A stretch of DNA of 64,000 bases from the NCBI GenBank assembly GCA_035471785.1, contig DATIPQ010000110.1, positions 1-64,000 on the forward strand, in the 5' to 3' direction. This DNA is from Acidobacteriota bacterium (GTDB lineage: Bacteria > Acidobacteriota > UBA6911 > RPQK01 > DATIPO01). How positions within the stretch are numbered: the first letter of the stretch is position 1; every line of letters begins with the position of its first letter. The notes under the pieces were generated by a model, which worked only from the letters and a program-made list of their open reading frames with translations, was not told where the DNA came from and did not search any database. Of the stretch, positions 51,397 through 59,877 are shown piece by piece. The position numbers were made by a program, and so were the translations under genes.

Positions 51397-52689
51397 ATGC
51401 CCCTCCATACGCTCATCTCCAAAGACTTCTACAACGAGAAAGCGCGCGACTCCGACTGGTACAAAGAAAACCGCGACGGCTACCAGGGCGCCCTCAAGGC
51501 CTTTGACATGTCCCCGCAGGAGATCATCGACGAGGTCAAGACCTCCAACCTGAGAGGACTGGGAGGAGCCGGCTTCCCCACCGGAGTCAAGTGGGGTTTC
51601 GTGCCCAAGGACTCAGGCAAGCCGGTTTACCTGGCCGTCAATGCCGACGAGTCCGAGCCGGGGACCTTCAAAGACAAGTACATCATGACCTGGGATCCCC
51701 ACCGGCTCATCGAAGGCATCATCATCACCTGCTGGGCCATCGACGCTCACGTCGCCTACATCTACATCCGGGGCGAGTACGTACGTCCTTACGAGCACCT
51801 GCAAAGGGCCATTGACCAGGCCTACCGAAGAGGCCTCCTGGGCGACAGGGTCATGGGCCGCGACTTCAAGCTGGACGTTTACATCCACCGCGGCGCCGGA
51901 GCCTACATCTGCGGCGAAGAGACCGGCCTGCTGGAATCGCTGGAAGGCAAGAAAGGCTGGCCCCGCCTCAAGCCTCCCTTCCCGGCCGTCAAAGGCGCCT
52001 TCGGAGCGCCCACCATTGTCAACAACGTCGAGACCATCGCACACGTCCCCGAGATCATCAAGCAGGGCGGACAGTGGTTCGCCGACCTGGGATGCGAGAA
52101 GAACGGCGGAACGCGCCTGATGTGCGTCTCGGGACACGTCAACAAACCCGACGTCTACGAAATCCGCCTGGGGACGCCCATGTACGAACTGATCTACGAA
52201 CACGCCGGCGGCATTTTGGACGGCAAGAAGATGAAAGCCGTCATCCCGGGGGGCAGTTCGGCCAAGGTGCTGACGGCCGAAGAGGCTGACTGCGATTGTT
52301 CCATCGAAGCCTTGCAGGCCGCCGGGTCGATGCTGGGTTCAGGCGGCGTGATGGTCATGCATGAAGACACCTGCATGGTCAAGGCGTTGCAGGTCATCAC
52401 TTCCTTCTACGCCCACGAGTCGTGCGGGCAGTGCACTCCTTGCCGGGAGGGCACGGGATGGCTGCTGACCACCCTCAACCGCCTCTTGAGCGGGGAAGGA
52501 CGTCCCTCGGACATCGACACCATGCTCAGCCTCTCGGGCAACATGCAGGGGACCAGTATTTGCGCCCTCAGCGAGGCCGCCGCCTGGCCGGTGGAAAGCT
52601 TCATCCTCAAGTTCAGGGAAGAATTCGACTACATGGCGGCTCACGGACGCAGCATGGTGGCCGACGAAGAGTCCGCCCCCGCAGCCTAG
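51397..52689 (+). CDS. nuoF: NADH-quinone oxidoreductase subunit F
   Basis: The 430-residue NuoF binds NADH, FMN and cluster N3. It has LRGLGGAGFPTGVKWGF (nucleotide loop), NADESEPGTFKDK, GAGAYICGEETGLLESLEG, and the [4Fe-4S] motif SCGQCTPCREGTGW with a further distal cysteine. Only 12 bp follow nuoE. Confidence 0.98.
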   Translation: MPLHTLISKDFYNEKARDSDWYKENRDGYQGALKAFDMSPQEIIDEVKTSNLRGLGGAGFPTGVKWGFVPKDSGKPVYLAVNADESEPGTFKDKYIMTWDPHRLIEGIIITCWAIDAHVAYIYIRGEYVRPYEHLQRAIDQAYRRGLLGDRVMGRDFKLDVYIHRGAGAYICGEETGLLESLEGKKGWPRLKPPFPAVKGAFGAPTIVNNVETIAHVPEIIKQGGQWFADLGCEKNGGTRLMCVSGHVNKPDVYEIRLGTPMYELIYEHAGGILDGKKMKAVIPGGSSAKVLTAEEADCDCSIEALQAAGSMLGSGGVMVMHEDTCMVKALQVITSFYAHESCGQCTPCREGTGWLLTTLNRLLSGEGRPSDIDTMLSLSGNMQGTSICALSEAAAWPVESFILKFREEFDYMAAHGRSMVADEESAPAA

Positions 52690-52736
52690 CAGGCGCAGCC
52701 GGGCCGATGGCTGGAACCGACACATTGGAGACATCT

Positions 52737-54362
52737 ATGGCGACACTTGAAATCGACGGACAGGAAGTCCAAGTCGAAGACGGCTCAACCATTATTGAGG
52801 CGACCGAAAAGCTGGGCATCTACGTCCCCCGCTACTGCTACCACCCGGGGATGTCGATCGCCGGAAGCTGCCGCATGTGCATGGTCGAAGTCGAGAACAT
52901 ACCCAAGCTGGCCATCGCCTGCTACACGCCGGTCAACGACGGCATGAAGGTCAGCACCAGCTCTGAAAAGGTGCTCAAAGGCCGCCGCGACATGCTGGAG
53001 TTCCTGCTCCACAACCACCCCCTCGACTGTCCCGTCTGCGATCAGTCGGGCGAGTGCGACCTGCAGAACTTCTACATGGAGCACGGGCGCTACCAGAGCC
53101 GTTTCCTCGAGAACAAGGTCAAGAAGCGCAAGGCCTTCCCCATCGGCCCCCATGTGGTGCTCGATCAGGAACGCTGCATCCTCTGCACCCGCTGCACCCG
53201 CTTCACCGACGAGGTCTCCGAAACCCATGAATTGGGCGTGTTCAACCGCGGCGACCGATCCGTCATCGACCTCAACCCCGGCAAGACGCTCGATAACCCC
53301 TACTCGGGCAACGTCATCGACATCTGCCCGGTGGGAGCGCTGACAGAACGGGAATTCCGCTTTCAATGCCGCGTCTGGTATCTCTCCAGCGAAGAGTCCA
53401 TCTGCCCTGGCTGCTCCAACGGATGCAACATCAGCATCCACTACAACCAGCGGCGCGCCTACAAGGCCGGCGGACGGCGTCTGCAGCGCCTCAAGCCCCG
53501 TTATCATCCACAGGTCAACACCTGGTGGATGTGCGACGAGGGACGCTTCGGCTACGGCTTCGTCGACCGCCACCGCTTCGAATTCCCCATGCTGCGCCTG
53601 CAGGACGAGCTGCAGTACGCCGAATGGGAGGAAGCCCTGGACAAAGCAGCGGGAGTCCTCAAACAGGCCATCGATGAACACGGTCCTGAAAGCGTCGGCG
53701 TGATCGCATCGCCCCGGCTTTCGAACGAAGAGCTCTACCTGACCAAAAAGGTTTTCGGCCAAGGATTGGGAATCGAGAACATCGGATTCAAGAACCCCTG
53801 GGAGAAGGAAGGCTTCTGCGACGACTACCTGATCAAGGCCGACAAGAATCCCAACACCCGGGGAGCCGAGGAAATGGGCTTCAAGGGCGACGTCAAGCAG
53901 ATCCTCGAGAAAGCCGCCTCGGGCGACATCAAGGTCCTCTACGTCTTCCTCCATGACTTGGCTTCGGAGGAGGCCCGGAAGCTGCTGGACCAAGCCGGTA
54001 CGCTCATCTTCCACGGCAGCAACCGGAACAGCACCAGCCAAAGGGCCCAGGTCGTGCTGGCCTCTTCGGTGTGGGCCGAGAAAGACGGCACTTTCACCAA
54101 CTTCGAGGGCCGCGTGCAGCGTTTTAAGGCCGCCTTGCAGCCGCTGGACGAGTCGCGTCGCGACATCGAAATCCTGCTGGACCTGGCTGCCCGGATGGGT
54201 CAGCAGTTGGTTTACAACAACGCCGGGGACCTCTTCATGGAATGGTTCGGGATGACCTATGAAGAGATGAACCCCCGAGGCGAGAACATCGAGAACAGGG
54301 ACGGCGGGTCGATGCCGCCCCCCAGCGGCGGATCGGCGGGCCAACAGCCGTCCGCCAATTGA
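52737..54362 (+). CDS. nuoG: NADH-quinone oxidoreductase subunit G (short form)
   Basis: The 541-residue NuoG has an N-terminal [2Fe-2S] domain (YCYHPGMSIAGSCRMCMV), the His-Cys3 cluster (HNHPLDCPVCDQSGECDLQ), N4 (CILCTRC ... CPVGAL) and a further four-cysteine set CPGCSNGC ... WWMCDEGR, like the N7 site of some enzymes. The following molybdopterin-oxidoreductase-like region is short, so the protein is well below the roughly 900 residues of Escherichia coli NuoG. The ATG at 52737 has GGAG; one ten codons earlier has no good site. The open frame upstream is antisense-like background inside nuoF. Confidence 0.93.
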   Translation: MATLEIDGQEVQVEDGSTIIEATEKLGIYVPRYCYHPGMSIAGSCRMCMVEVENIPKLAIACYTPVNDGMKVSTSSEKVLKGRRDMLEFLLHNHPLDCPVCDQSGECDLQNFYMEHGRYQSRFLENKVKKRKAFPIGPHVVLDQERCILCTRCTRFTDEVSETHELGVFNRGDRSVIDLNPGKTLDNPYSGNVIDICPVGALTEREFRFQCRVWYLSSEESICPGCSNGCNISIHYNQRRAYKAGGRRLQRLKPRYHPQVNTWWMCDEGRFGYGFVDRHRFEFPMLRLQDELQYAEWEEALDKAAGVLKQAIDEHGPESVGVIASPRLSNEELYLTKKVFGQGLGIENIGFKNPWEKEGFCDDYLIKADKNPNTRGAEEMGFKGDVKQILEKAASGDIKVLYVFLHDLASEEARKLLDQAGTLIFHGSNRNSTSQRAQVVLASSVWAEKDGTFTNFEGRVQRFKAALQPLDESRRDIEILLDLAARMGQQLVYNNAGDLFMEWFGMTYEEMNPRGENIENRDGGSMPPPSGGSAGQQPSAN

Positions 54363-54372
54363 GGGAGCGCTG

Positions 54373-55461
54373 ATGAGCTACGAATTCATGGCGATCGAGT
54401 TCGCCAAGGTGACGTTCCTCTTTTCCGTCATCATGGGCTTCGCCTCCATCCTGAGCTGGGTGGAGCGCAAGCAGAGCGCCCTGATGCAGGACCGCATCGG
54501 AGCCAACCGCGCCGACATCATGGGATTCCGCCTGCTGGGCCTCTTTCACATCCTGGCCGACGGACTGAAGGGATTCACCAAGCAGGACTTCATCCCGCCC
54601 AAGGCTCACAAGGTGCTCCATACCATCGCCCCCGGCCTGGGCTTCGTCTTCGCCATTATGGCCTTCGCGGCCATCCCCTTCGGCGGCATCTACGTCTTCG
54701 GGGACACGACCGTTTCGTTGCAGGTCTTCCCCATCAGCTCAGGACTGCTGATGGTCTTCGCCTTCATGAGCCTGGGCATCTATGGATTCGTGCTGGCGGG
54801 CTGGGCCTCCTACAACAACTACGCCACCCTGGGCGGTCTTCGCGCAAGTTCCCAGATGATCTCCTACGAGATCACCATGGGCGCCACCCTGATCGGAGCG
54901 CTGATAGTTTACGGCTCGGTGCAGTTGCAGGAAATCGTCCTCTACCAGGGCGAGCTGCTGTGGGGCTGGCTGCCCAAGTGGGGGCTGATCCTGCAGCCGC
55001 TGGGCTGCATCCTCTTCGTCACGGCGGCCCTGGCCGAAACCAAGCGCGTCCCCTTCGACGTCCCCGAGGGCGAATCCGAAATCGTGGGCTACTTCGTGGA
55101 ATACTCGGGAATGAAGTTCCTGCTCTTCTTCATGACCGATTTCATCGAGACGGTGCTGGCGGCGGCGCTGACCACCACTCTCTTTTTGGGGGGATGGCAG
55201 GTCCCCTATCTGCTGGCCGACGGATTCCACTTTCCCTGGGGAGGGGAATGGCTGCTGCCGGTTTGGGCCGTCATGTCGCTGCAGGTGGGAGCTTTCATCT
55301 TCAAAGTGGCCGCCCTGTGCTTCTTTTTCATGCTCATTCGCTGGACGCTGCCCCGTTTCCGCTGGGATCAACTGATGAAGCTGGGCTGGACCATCATGCT
55401 GCCGCTCTCGATACTCAATACCGTGGTGACGGCCCTGGTGGTGCTGCTCATCGAAGGATAA
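54373..55461 (+). CDS. nuoH: NADH-quinone oxidoreductase subunit H
   Basis: The 362-residue membrane subunit links the quinone site to the proton pumps. It has about eight helices and the motifs SWVERKQSALMQDRIGANRA, RAFGQGF-type loop DGLKGFTKQDFIPPKAHK, the acidic cavity loop RVPFDVPEGESEIVGYFVEYSGMKF, and LPRFRWDQLMKLGW. GAGGGAG precedes the ATG. Confidence 0.97.
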   Translation: MSYEFMAIEFAKVTFLFSVIMGFASILSWVERKQSALMQDRIGANRADIMGFRLLGLFHILADGLKGFTKQDFIPPKAHKVLHTIAPGLGFVFAIMAFAAIPFGGIYVFGDTTVSLQVFPISSGLLMVFAFMSLGIYGFVLAGWASYNNYATLGGLRASSQMISYEITMGATLIGALIVYGSVQLQEIVLYQGELLWGWLPKWGLILQPLGCILFVTAALAETKRVPFDVPEGESEIVGYFVEYSGMKFLLFFMTDFIETVLAAALTTTLFLGGWQVPYLLADGFHFPWGGEWLLPVWAVMSLQVGAFIFKVAALCFFFMLIRWTLPRFRWDQLMKLGWTIMLPLSILNTVVTALVVLLIEG

Positions 55462-55469
55462 AAGACGCT

Positions 55470-56036
55470 ATGGCAATCAAGAGAATCGAAGCCCGAGAAC
55501 TGACCTTCTGGGAACGCACCTACGTCCCCGAAGTCCTCAAAGGCGTGTGGATCACGGCGCGGCACTTCTTCCGCAATCTGTGGATCTTCACGGCCCAGCG
55601 CTTCGGATTGAAGAAAACAAGCCGCGGCGCCGAAACCTATCAGTATCCCGAGGAGCGGCGCCCGCTGGCTCCCCGGCTGCGCACCCTGCACCGCCTCACC
55701 AAGCGCGAGGACGGCGCTCCCCGCTGCGTGGCCTGCATGATGTGCGAGACGGTTTGCCCGGCCCGCTGCATCTTCATCACGGCCGGCGAACATCCCAATC
55801 CCCACATCGAGAAGTACCCCACCCGCTTCGACATCGACCTGGGTCTGTGCGTCTTCTGCGGCTACTGCGTGGAGGCTTGCCCTGAGGACGCCATCCGCAT
55901 GGACACCGGCATTCTCGAGTTCTCGGCCTACAGCCGCGAAGAGATGGTGATGGACATGAAGAAGCTGCTGGCCCTTTCCGAGGCGCCTCCTCCCAACCCC
56001 CACCGCACTCCTCCCCCGGTCGAAGAGGCGCACTGA
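55470..56036 (+). CDS. nuoI: NADH-quinone oxidoreductase subunit I
   Basis: The 188-residue NuoI carries clusters N6a and N6b through CVACMMCETVCPARC and CVFCGYCVEACPEDA, in an 8Fe-ferredoxin fold with an amphipathic N-terminus. It starts at the ATG at 55470, eight bases after the nuoH stop, with a weak AAGGA site. It is the last nuo gene here: nuoJ, K, L, M and N do not follow, so the antiporter-like part of complex I is encoded elsewhere. The C-terminus is proline-rich. Confidence 0.96.
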   Translation: MAIKRIEARELTFWERTYVPEVLKGVWITARHFFRNLWIFTAQRFGLKKTSRGAETYQYPEERRPLAPRLRTLHRLTKREDGAPRCVACMMCETVCPARCIFITAGEHPNPHIEKYPTRFDIDLGLCVFCGYCVEACPEDAIRMDTGILEFSAYSREEMVMDMKKLLALSEAPPPNPHRTPPPVEEAH

Positions 56037-56292
56037 TCGGAGGGACGGGAGGACCCTTTCCAGCCTCTCGGGCGGCCCTGGGAGGAGATGAGCAGCATCG
56101 CCTTTGCGGAAACACGAAAGATCCTTTATTATTTGGAGTCTTCGCCTTTCTCCCCTATTCGAAAATTCGATGCCGCATCAGGTTTTCTTTGACTTTTTGA
56201 ACAATCTCGTATAAAAGTATGCACATCTTTTCGCCGAGTAGGGGCCGTTTCCCATCGGGGATGGTGAAAGCGCACTAGTAGACTGAGGGGCT
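56037..56292. other. Intergenic region after the nuo operon
   Basis: About 255 bp, more AT-rich in its second half. No gene is visible. It contains the promoter of the following small gene at 56189-56217. No classical terminator for nuoI is evident. Confidence 0.4.
56189..56217 (+). promoter_or_regulatory. Sigma-70 promoter of the 114-residue protein gene
   Basis: TTGACT (56189-56194), 17-base spacer, TAAAAG (56212-56217), in an AT-rich stretch that also offers TATAAA at 56210-56215. It lies about 75 bp before the ATG at 56293. Confidence 0.5.
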
Positions 56293-56637
56293 ATGAGCAC
56301 GAGATCTGTTTCGACGTCCGCCAAGATTCCTGAATCCAAGCTGAAGAGACCGGAGCCGCCCGTTTCTAAGTTGGCCCTGGGCATACTGTTGCAGGCTTTG
56401 CGGGACGTCACAGCACCCAAGGAGAGCAGTCGGGAGGACTCCGAGGTCTGGCGCGATGATGCCGTGGAATGGTTCACCGCCTCGGGCAACGGACCGGGAA
56501 GCCTCAACTGGGTGTGCCAGATCCTGGAGATGAACCCGGGCGGATTCCGCCGCTGGCTGACCGACTACCATTCCAGCGAAGAGTTCCAGCGTCGCGAGTG
56601 GTCGAAGAAACTGACCCGCTTCCACATTCCTCACTAG
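56293..56637 (+). CDS. Conserved-looking small protein of unknown function
   Basis: I do not recognise the 114-residue product with certainty. Its core, residues about 45-105, reads WRDDAVEWFTASGNGPGSLNWVC-QILEMNPGGFRRWL. This resembles a group of short proteins in which a tryptophan-rich helix is followed by a vCe.LgldP..lR..L helix-turn-helix-like unit; a DNA-binding or sigma-associated role would be inference. The first 25 residues are basic and probably disordered. It has its own promoter and lies 36 bp upstream of mrp, so it may be cotranscribed with mrp. Confidence 0.6.
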   Translation: MSTRSVSTSAKIPESKLKRPEPPVSKLALGILLQALRDVTAPKESSREDSEVWRDDAVEWFTASGNGPGSLNWVCQILEMNPGGFRRWLTDYHSSEEFQRREWSKKLTRFHIPH

Positions 56638-56673
56638 AGAAGGCGCCTCTCCCATACCTGTTAAGATAGATCC

Positions 56674-57723
56674 ATGAGCGTTGAGAAGAAGGATATTCTG
56701 CGCGTTCTGGAAGGGGTCCAAGATCCCGACCTGGGACGCGATATTGTTTCGCTGGGATTCGTCAAGAACGTGGCCCTTTGCGGCGGAGTGGCTTCGGTCA
56801 CCATCGAACTGACGACTCCCGCCTGCCCCGTCAAAGACCAGATGCAGGCCCAAGCACAGGAATTGATCGAGGGGCTTGAGGGCATCGAGAAGGCCGAGGT
56901 GAAGATGACGGCCCAGGTGCGTTCCGGCAGCAGCCAGTCTTCGCCCTTGCTTCCCGAGGTCAAGAACATCATTCCTGTGGCCAGCGGCAAGGGCGGCGTG
57001 GGCAAATCGACCGTGGCGGCCAATCTGGCCTTGGCTCTGCATCAGTCGGGCGCCTCGGTGGGCCTGCTCGACGCCGACGTCTACGGCCCCAGCATCCCCA
57101 CCATCATGGGAGCCAAAGAGAAGCCGGCAGCCACCGAAGACAACCGCATCATTCCCTCTAAGGCCCACGGCATCAAAGTGCTCTCTATGGGCTTTTTCCT
57201 GCCCGAGAACAAGGCGGTGATCTGGCGCGGCCCCATGCTCGACAAGACCGTCACCCAGTTCATGGGAGGCGTTGAATGGGGCGCCCTCGACTATCTGGTC
57301 ATCGACCTGCCTCCGGGAACCGGCGACGTCCAGTTGAGTCTCTGCCAGAAGGTCCCTCTGACGGGGGCCGTGGTGGTTTCCACACCCCAGGACGTGGCGC
57401 TCAACGTGGCTCAGAAGGCGATTTTCATGTTCCAGCAGCTCAATACTCCGGTACTGGGCATCGTCGAGAACATGACCGGCGACATCTTCGGACGCGGCGG
57501 CGCCCAGCGCTTCGGGGAGGGCCTCGACATCCCCTACCTGGGAGACATTCCACTCTCGGCCAAGATCCGTCAGCGTTCCGACACCGGTGAGCCGGTGGTG
57601 GTCTCGGAGCCGGACTCCGAAGAGGCCGCGGCCTTCCGCAAGGTGGCCGAGAATCTGGCCGCCCAAGTGAGCATCAAGGCCATGTCGGGAGAACTTGAGC
57701 AGGACATCAAGGTGTCGTTCTAA
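56674..57723 (+). CDS. mrp: Mrp/ApbC-type iron-sulfur cluster carrier ATPase
   Basis: The 349-residue protein fuses a MIP18-like N-terminal domain (residues 1 to about 80, with TTPACPVKDQM) to a deviant-Walker P-loop ATPase: GKGGVGKST at 105-113, DADVYGPSIPTIMG, and LVIDLPPGTGDVQLSL. Mrp proteins carry [4Fe-4S] clusters to apo-proteins. The CxxC usually found in the region IVENMSxxxCxxCG is absent: here VENMTG is followed directly by DIFGRGG. It sits a few kilobases after the nuo operon, whose many clusters it could serve. DUF971 follows after 8 bp. Confidence 0.93.
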   Translation: MSVEKKDILRVLEGVQDPDLGRDIVSLGFVKNVALCGGVASVTIELTTPACPVKDQMQAQAQELIEGLEGIEKAEVKMTAQVRSGSSQSSPLLPEVKNIIPVASGKGGVGKSTVAANLALALHQSGASVGLLDADVYGPSIPTIMGAKEKPAATEDNRIIPSKAHGIKVLSMGFFLPENKAVIWRGPMLDKTVTQFMGGVEWGALDYLVIDLPPGTGDVQLSLCQKVPLTGAVVVSTPQDVALNVAQKAIFMFQQLNTPVLGIVENMTGDIFGRGGAQRFGEGLDIPYLGDIPLSAKIRQRSDTGEPVVVSEPDSEEAAAFRKVAENLAAQVSIKAMSGELEQDIKVSF

Positions 57724-57731
57724 AGCGGCCG

Positions 57732-58070
57732 ATGAGCGAAGAGAGCCATCCCATACCCAGAGAGATCGGACGGTCAGGGGAGCACGACCTGAAGATCGAG
57801 TGGCGCGACGGGCATGTCAGCGAACTGCCGGCCCGCTTGTTGCGTCAGAAATGTCCATGCGCCATGTGCGTGGACGAGATGACGGGACGCCGCACCCTCG
57901 ATCCCGACTCGGTGGCCGAGGACGTCCACCCGCTGGGCATCGAGTTGGTGGGCCGCTATGCCATCCGCATCCGCTGGAGCGACGGCCACTCCAGCGGCAT
58001 CTACACCTTCCGGCTCCTGCACCAGCTCGCGCCCCCGGGCAACGACGACGACGAGAACGACACGGGCTAA
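57732..58070 (+). CDS. DUF971 protein (gamma-butyrobetaine-hydroxylase N-terminal-like)
   Basis: The 112-residue protein matches the DUF971 fold: HDLKIEWRDGHVSELPARLLRQKCPCAMCVDEMTG, then LGIELVGRYAIRIRWSDGHSSGIYTFRLL. The CPCAMC trio of cysteines could bind zinc or an iron-sulfur cluster. DUF971 proteins are often encoded next to or fused with Mrp, as here (8-bp gap), and are thought to help iron-sulfur delivery. Confidence 0.9.
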   Translation: MSEESHPIPREIGRSGEHDLKIEWRDGHVSELPARLLRQKCPCAMCVDEMTGRRTLDPDSVAEDVHPLGIELVGRYAIRIRWSDGHSSGIYTFRLLHQLAPPGNDDDENDTG

Positions 58071-58161
58071 CTGCCGAGCCCAAGACCCCCGAAGAGGAGA
58101 AAAGAGGTCTCGCCCCTCCTCGCTCTGCGCGGGCCGTCGGGAAGAGGGATACTGCTCGTTC

Positions 58162-59466
58162 ATGACCGCCAAGCAACGAAGCCTGCAAAGGCGCTTCTGG
58201 ACGCTGACCGGGCTCAACATCCTCTCCAACATCACTGTGCCGCTGGTCGGCCTGGTCGACACGGCCATGCTGGGACACCTCGATCACATCCGTTTCCTGG
58301 CGGGCGTGGCCTTGGCTTCGGTCATCTTCGACTATGTCTACTGGTCGTTCGGCTTTCTGCGCATGGCCACCACCGGCACCACGGCCCAGGCTGTGGGACG
58401 CGGGGACGAGCGCCAAGTCTATTTGACGCTCTACCGTTCCTTGGCCTTGGCCCTGGGAATCGGCGTCACCCTTCTCGTCTTGCAGCAGGCCATCAGCGCG
58501 CTGGGGTTCGCCCTGCTGTCCGGCCAACCCGGGGTGGAGGCCGCCGGACGCGACTATTTCCGCGCCCGCATCTGGGGTGCTCCGGCCACCCTCTCCACCT
58601 TCGCCCTGCTGGGATGGTTCCTGGGGCGCGAGGAGGCCGGCAAGGCCTTGACCATCAACCTCATCGGCAACCTTGCCAACGTGCTGCTCAACTACCTCTT
58701 CATCATCCGCTGGGGATGGGCCGCCTTCGGCGCCGGCGCCGCCACCATGGCCTCCAGCTACCTGATGGCCGGCGTGGGACTGGTTTTGCTCTTGCGGCTG
58801 CGTCCTCAGCGGGTGGTCCGGGGCGAGGTCCTCGATTGGAAAGGCCTTTCGGCGCTGCTGCGGCTCAACGGAGACATCCTGCTGCGGACGCTGGGACTGA
58901 TCACCGCCTTCGGACTCTTCGCCAACTTTTCAGCCAAACTGGGAACCTCGTTTCTGGCGGCCAACACCATCTTGCTGCGTTTCCTGAGCTTCGCCGCCTT
59001 CGCCATCGACGGAGTGGCCTTCGCCAGCGAGTCGCTGGCCGGCATCCTGCAGGGAGGAAGTGACCGCAGCGGACTGCAGCGACTGGTGCGCCTTTCGCTG
59101 CTTTCTTCGCTGGCCATGGCGGTGGGCTTCATCCTGCTGCTGCTGGCGGCCGACGGGGCGCTGATCGGGTTGATCACCTCGCATCAGGACATCGTGGGGC
59201 TGGCCCTCGACTACCGCTGGGGACTCTTCCTCACCGTCCTGCTGGGGTCGCTGGCCTACGCCTACGACGGCCTCTTCCTGGGACTGACCGCTGGTCGGCT
59301 CTTGCGCAATTCGATGCTGATCGCCACCTTCCTGGTCTTTCTGCCCCTCTCCCTGCTGGCCGTGGCCCGACAGAGCAACACCCTGCTGTGGACGGGGCTG
59401 ATCGCCTTCATGCTGGCCCGCAGCACCCTGCTGGGCTGGTTCGGGCGTCCTCTGCTGCGGGTTTAG
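58162..59466 (+). CDS. MATE-family efflux transporter (DinF-like)
   Basis: The 434-residue inner-membrane protein has about twelve helices. The MATE/DinF signature NITVPLVGLVDTAMLGHL is at residues about 20-37, with GFLRMATTGTTAQAVGRGDE near 75. It would export cations or organic compounds using a sodium or proton gradient. The ATG at 58162 has only a weak site; the open frame upstream overlaps DUF971 and is not coding. Its last 16 bases form the start of a tandem duplication in the downstream island. Confidence 0.9.
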   Translation: MTAKQRSLQRRFWTLTGLNILSNITVPLVGLVDTAMLGHLDHIRFLAGVALASVIFDYVYWSFGFLRMATTGTTAQAVGRGDERQVYLTLYRSLALALGIGVTLLVLQQAISALGFALLSGQPGVEAAGRDYFRARIWGAPATLSTFALLGWFLGREEAGKALTINLIGNLANVLLNYLFIIRWGWAAFGAGAATMASSYLMAGVGLVLLLRLRPQRVVRGEVLDWKGLSALLRLNGDILLRTLGLITAFGLFANFSAKLGTSFLAANTILLRFLSFAAFAIDGVAFASESLAGILQGGSDRSGLQRLVRLSLLSSLAMAVGFILLLLAADGALIGLITSHQDIVGLALDYRWGLFLTVLLGSLAYAYDGLFLGLTAGRLLRNSMLIATFLVFLPLSLLAVARQSNTLLWTGLIAFMLARSTLLGWFGRPLLRV

Positions 59467-59498
59467 ATCGCGACCGGCATCCAGCCTTTAAACATCGC

Positions 59499-59533
59499 TG
59501 TGCCCATCGCCGCAAGGATGCGCCTCCCACCAG
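59499..59533 (-). repeat. REP-like hairpin element, copy 2
   Basis: A 35-bp element with a CGCA-AGGA-TGCG hairpin (59511-59522), and CTCCCACCAG at its end. Read on the opposite strand it begins CTGGTGGGAG and continues with the hairpin, like REP sequences with a GGAG head. It is identical over 35 bp to the inverted copy at 59843-59877. Confidence 0.7.
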
Positions 59534-59537
59534 GCCT

Positions 59538-59790
59538 GTACCAAGCCGCCTGGCTGGTTGGGAGGAGGAGTCTGGCGGCAAGGCACCCCCAAGCCACCGG
59601 CCTTCTGCTGCGGTTCAGATCGCGACCGGCATCCAGCCTTTAAACATCGCTGTGCCCATCGCCGCGGGGACGCGCCTCCCACCAGGCCTGTACCAAGCCG
59701 CCTGGCTGGTTGCAAGGAGGAGTCTGGTGGCAAGGCATGCCTGTACCCAGCCGCCTGACTGGTTGGGAGGAGGAGTCTGGCGGCAAGGCA
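59538..59790 (+). repeat. Three copies of a 48-bp unit
   Basis: The units are at 59538-59585, 59690-59737 and 59743-59790. Each starts GTACC[AC]AGCCGCCTG and ends GGCAAGGCA, and they differ at only a few positions. The second and third lie five bases apart. They are built into the tandem duplication plus one further copy. Confidence 0.75.
59651..59685 (-). repeat. REP-like hairpin element, copy 3 (compensated stem)
   Basis: The same 35-bp element with the hairpin changed to CGCG-GGGA-CGCG (59663-59674). The A-T pair of the other copies is replaced by G-C on both sides, so pairing is kept. Confidence 0.7.
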
Positions 59791-59842
59791 TCCCCAAGCC
59801 ACAAGCCTCCCACTGAGCTGCGGCAAGGCGGGTGGGTGGAGG

Positions 59843-59877
59843 CTGGTGGGAGGCGCATCCTTGCGGCGATGGGCACA
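59843..59877 (+). repeat. REP-like hairpin element, copy 4 (inverted)
   Basis: The exact reverse complement of copy 2 over 35 bp, with hairpin CGCA-TCCT-TGCG at 59854-59865. With copy 2 or 3 it makes a head-to-head pair like a bacterial interspersed mosaic element. Confidence 0.7.

Larger units (their letters stand above)
59451..59736 (+). repeat. Tandem duplication of about 152 bp starting in the MATE 3' end
   Basis: Copy A1 (59451-59603) begins TCTGCTGCGG inside the last codons of the MATE gene. Copy A2 begins with the same bases at 59604. They match at nearly all positions to about 59736, offset by 152-153 bp. Differences include GTTTAGATCG versus TTCAGATCG at the stop codon and AAGGAT versus GGGGAC in the hairpin. 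The duplication adds no coding sequence. Confidence 0.8.
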
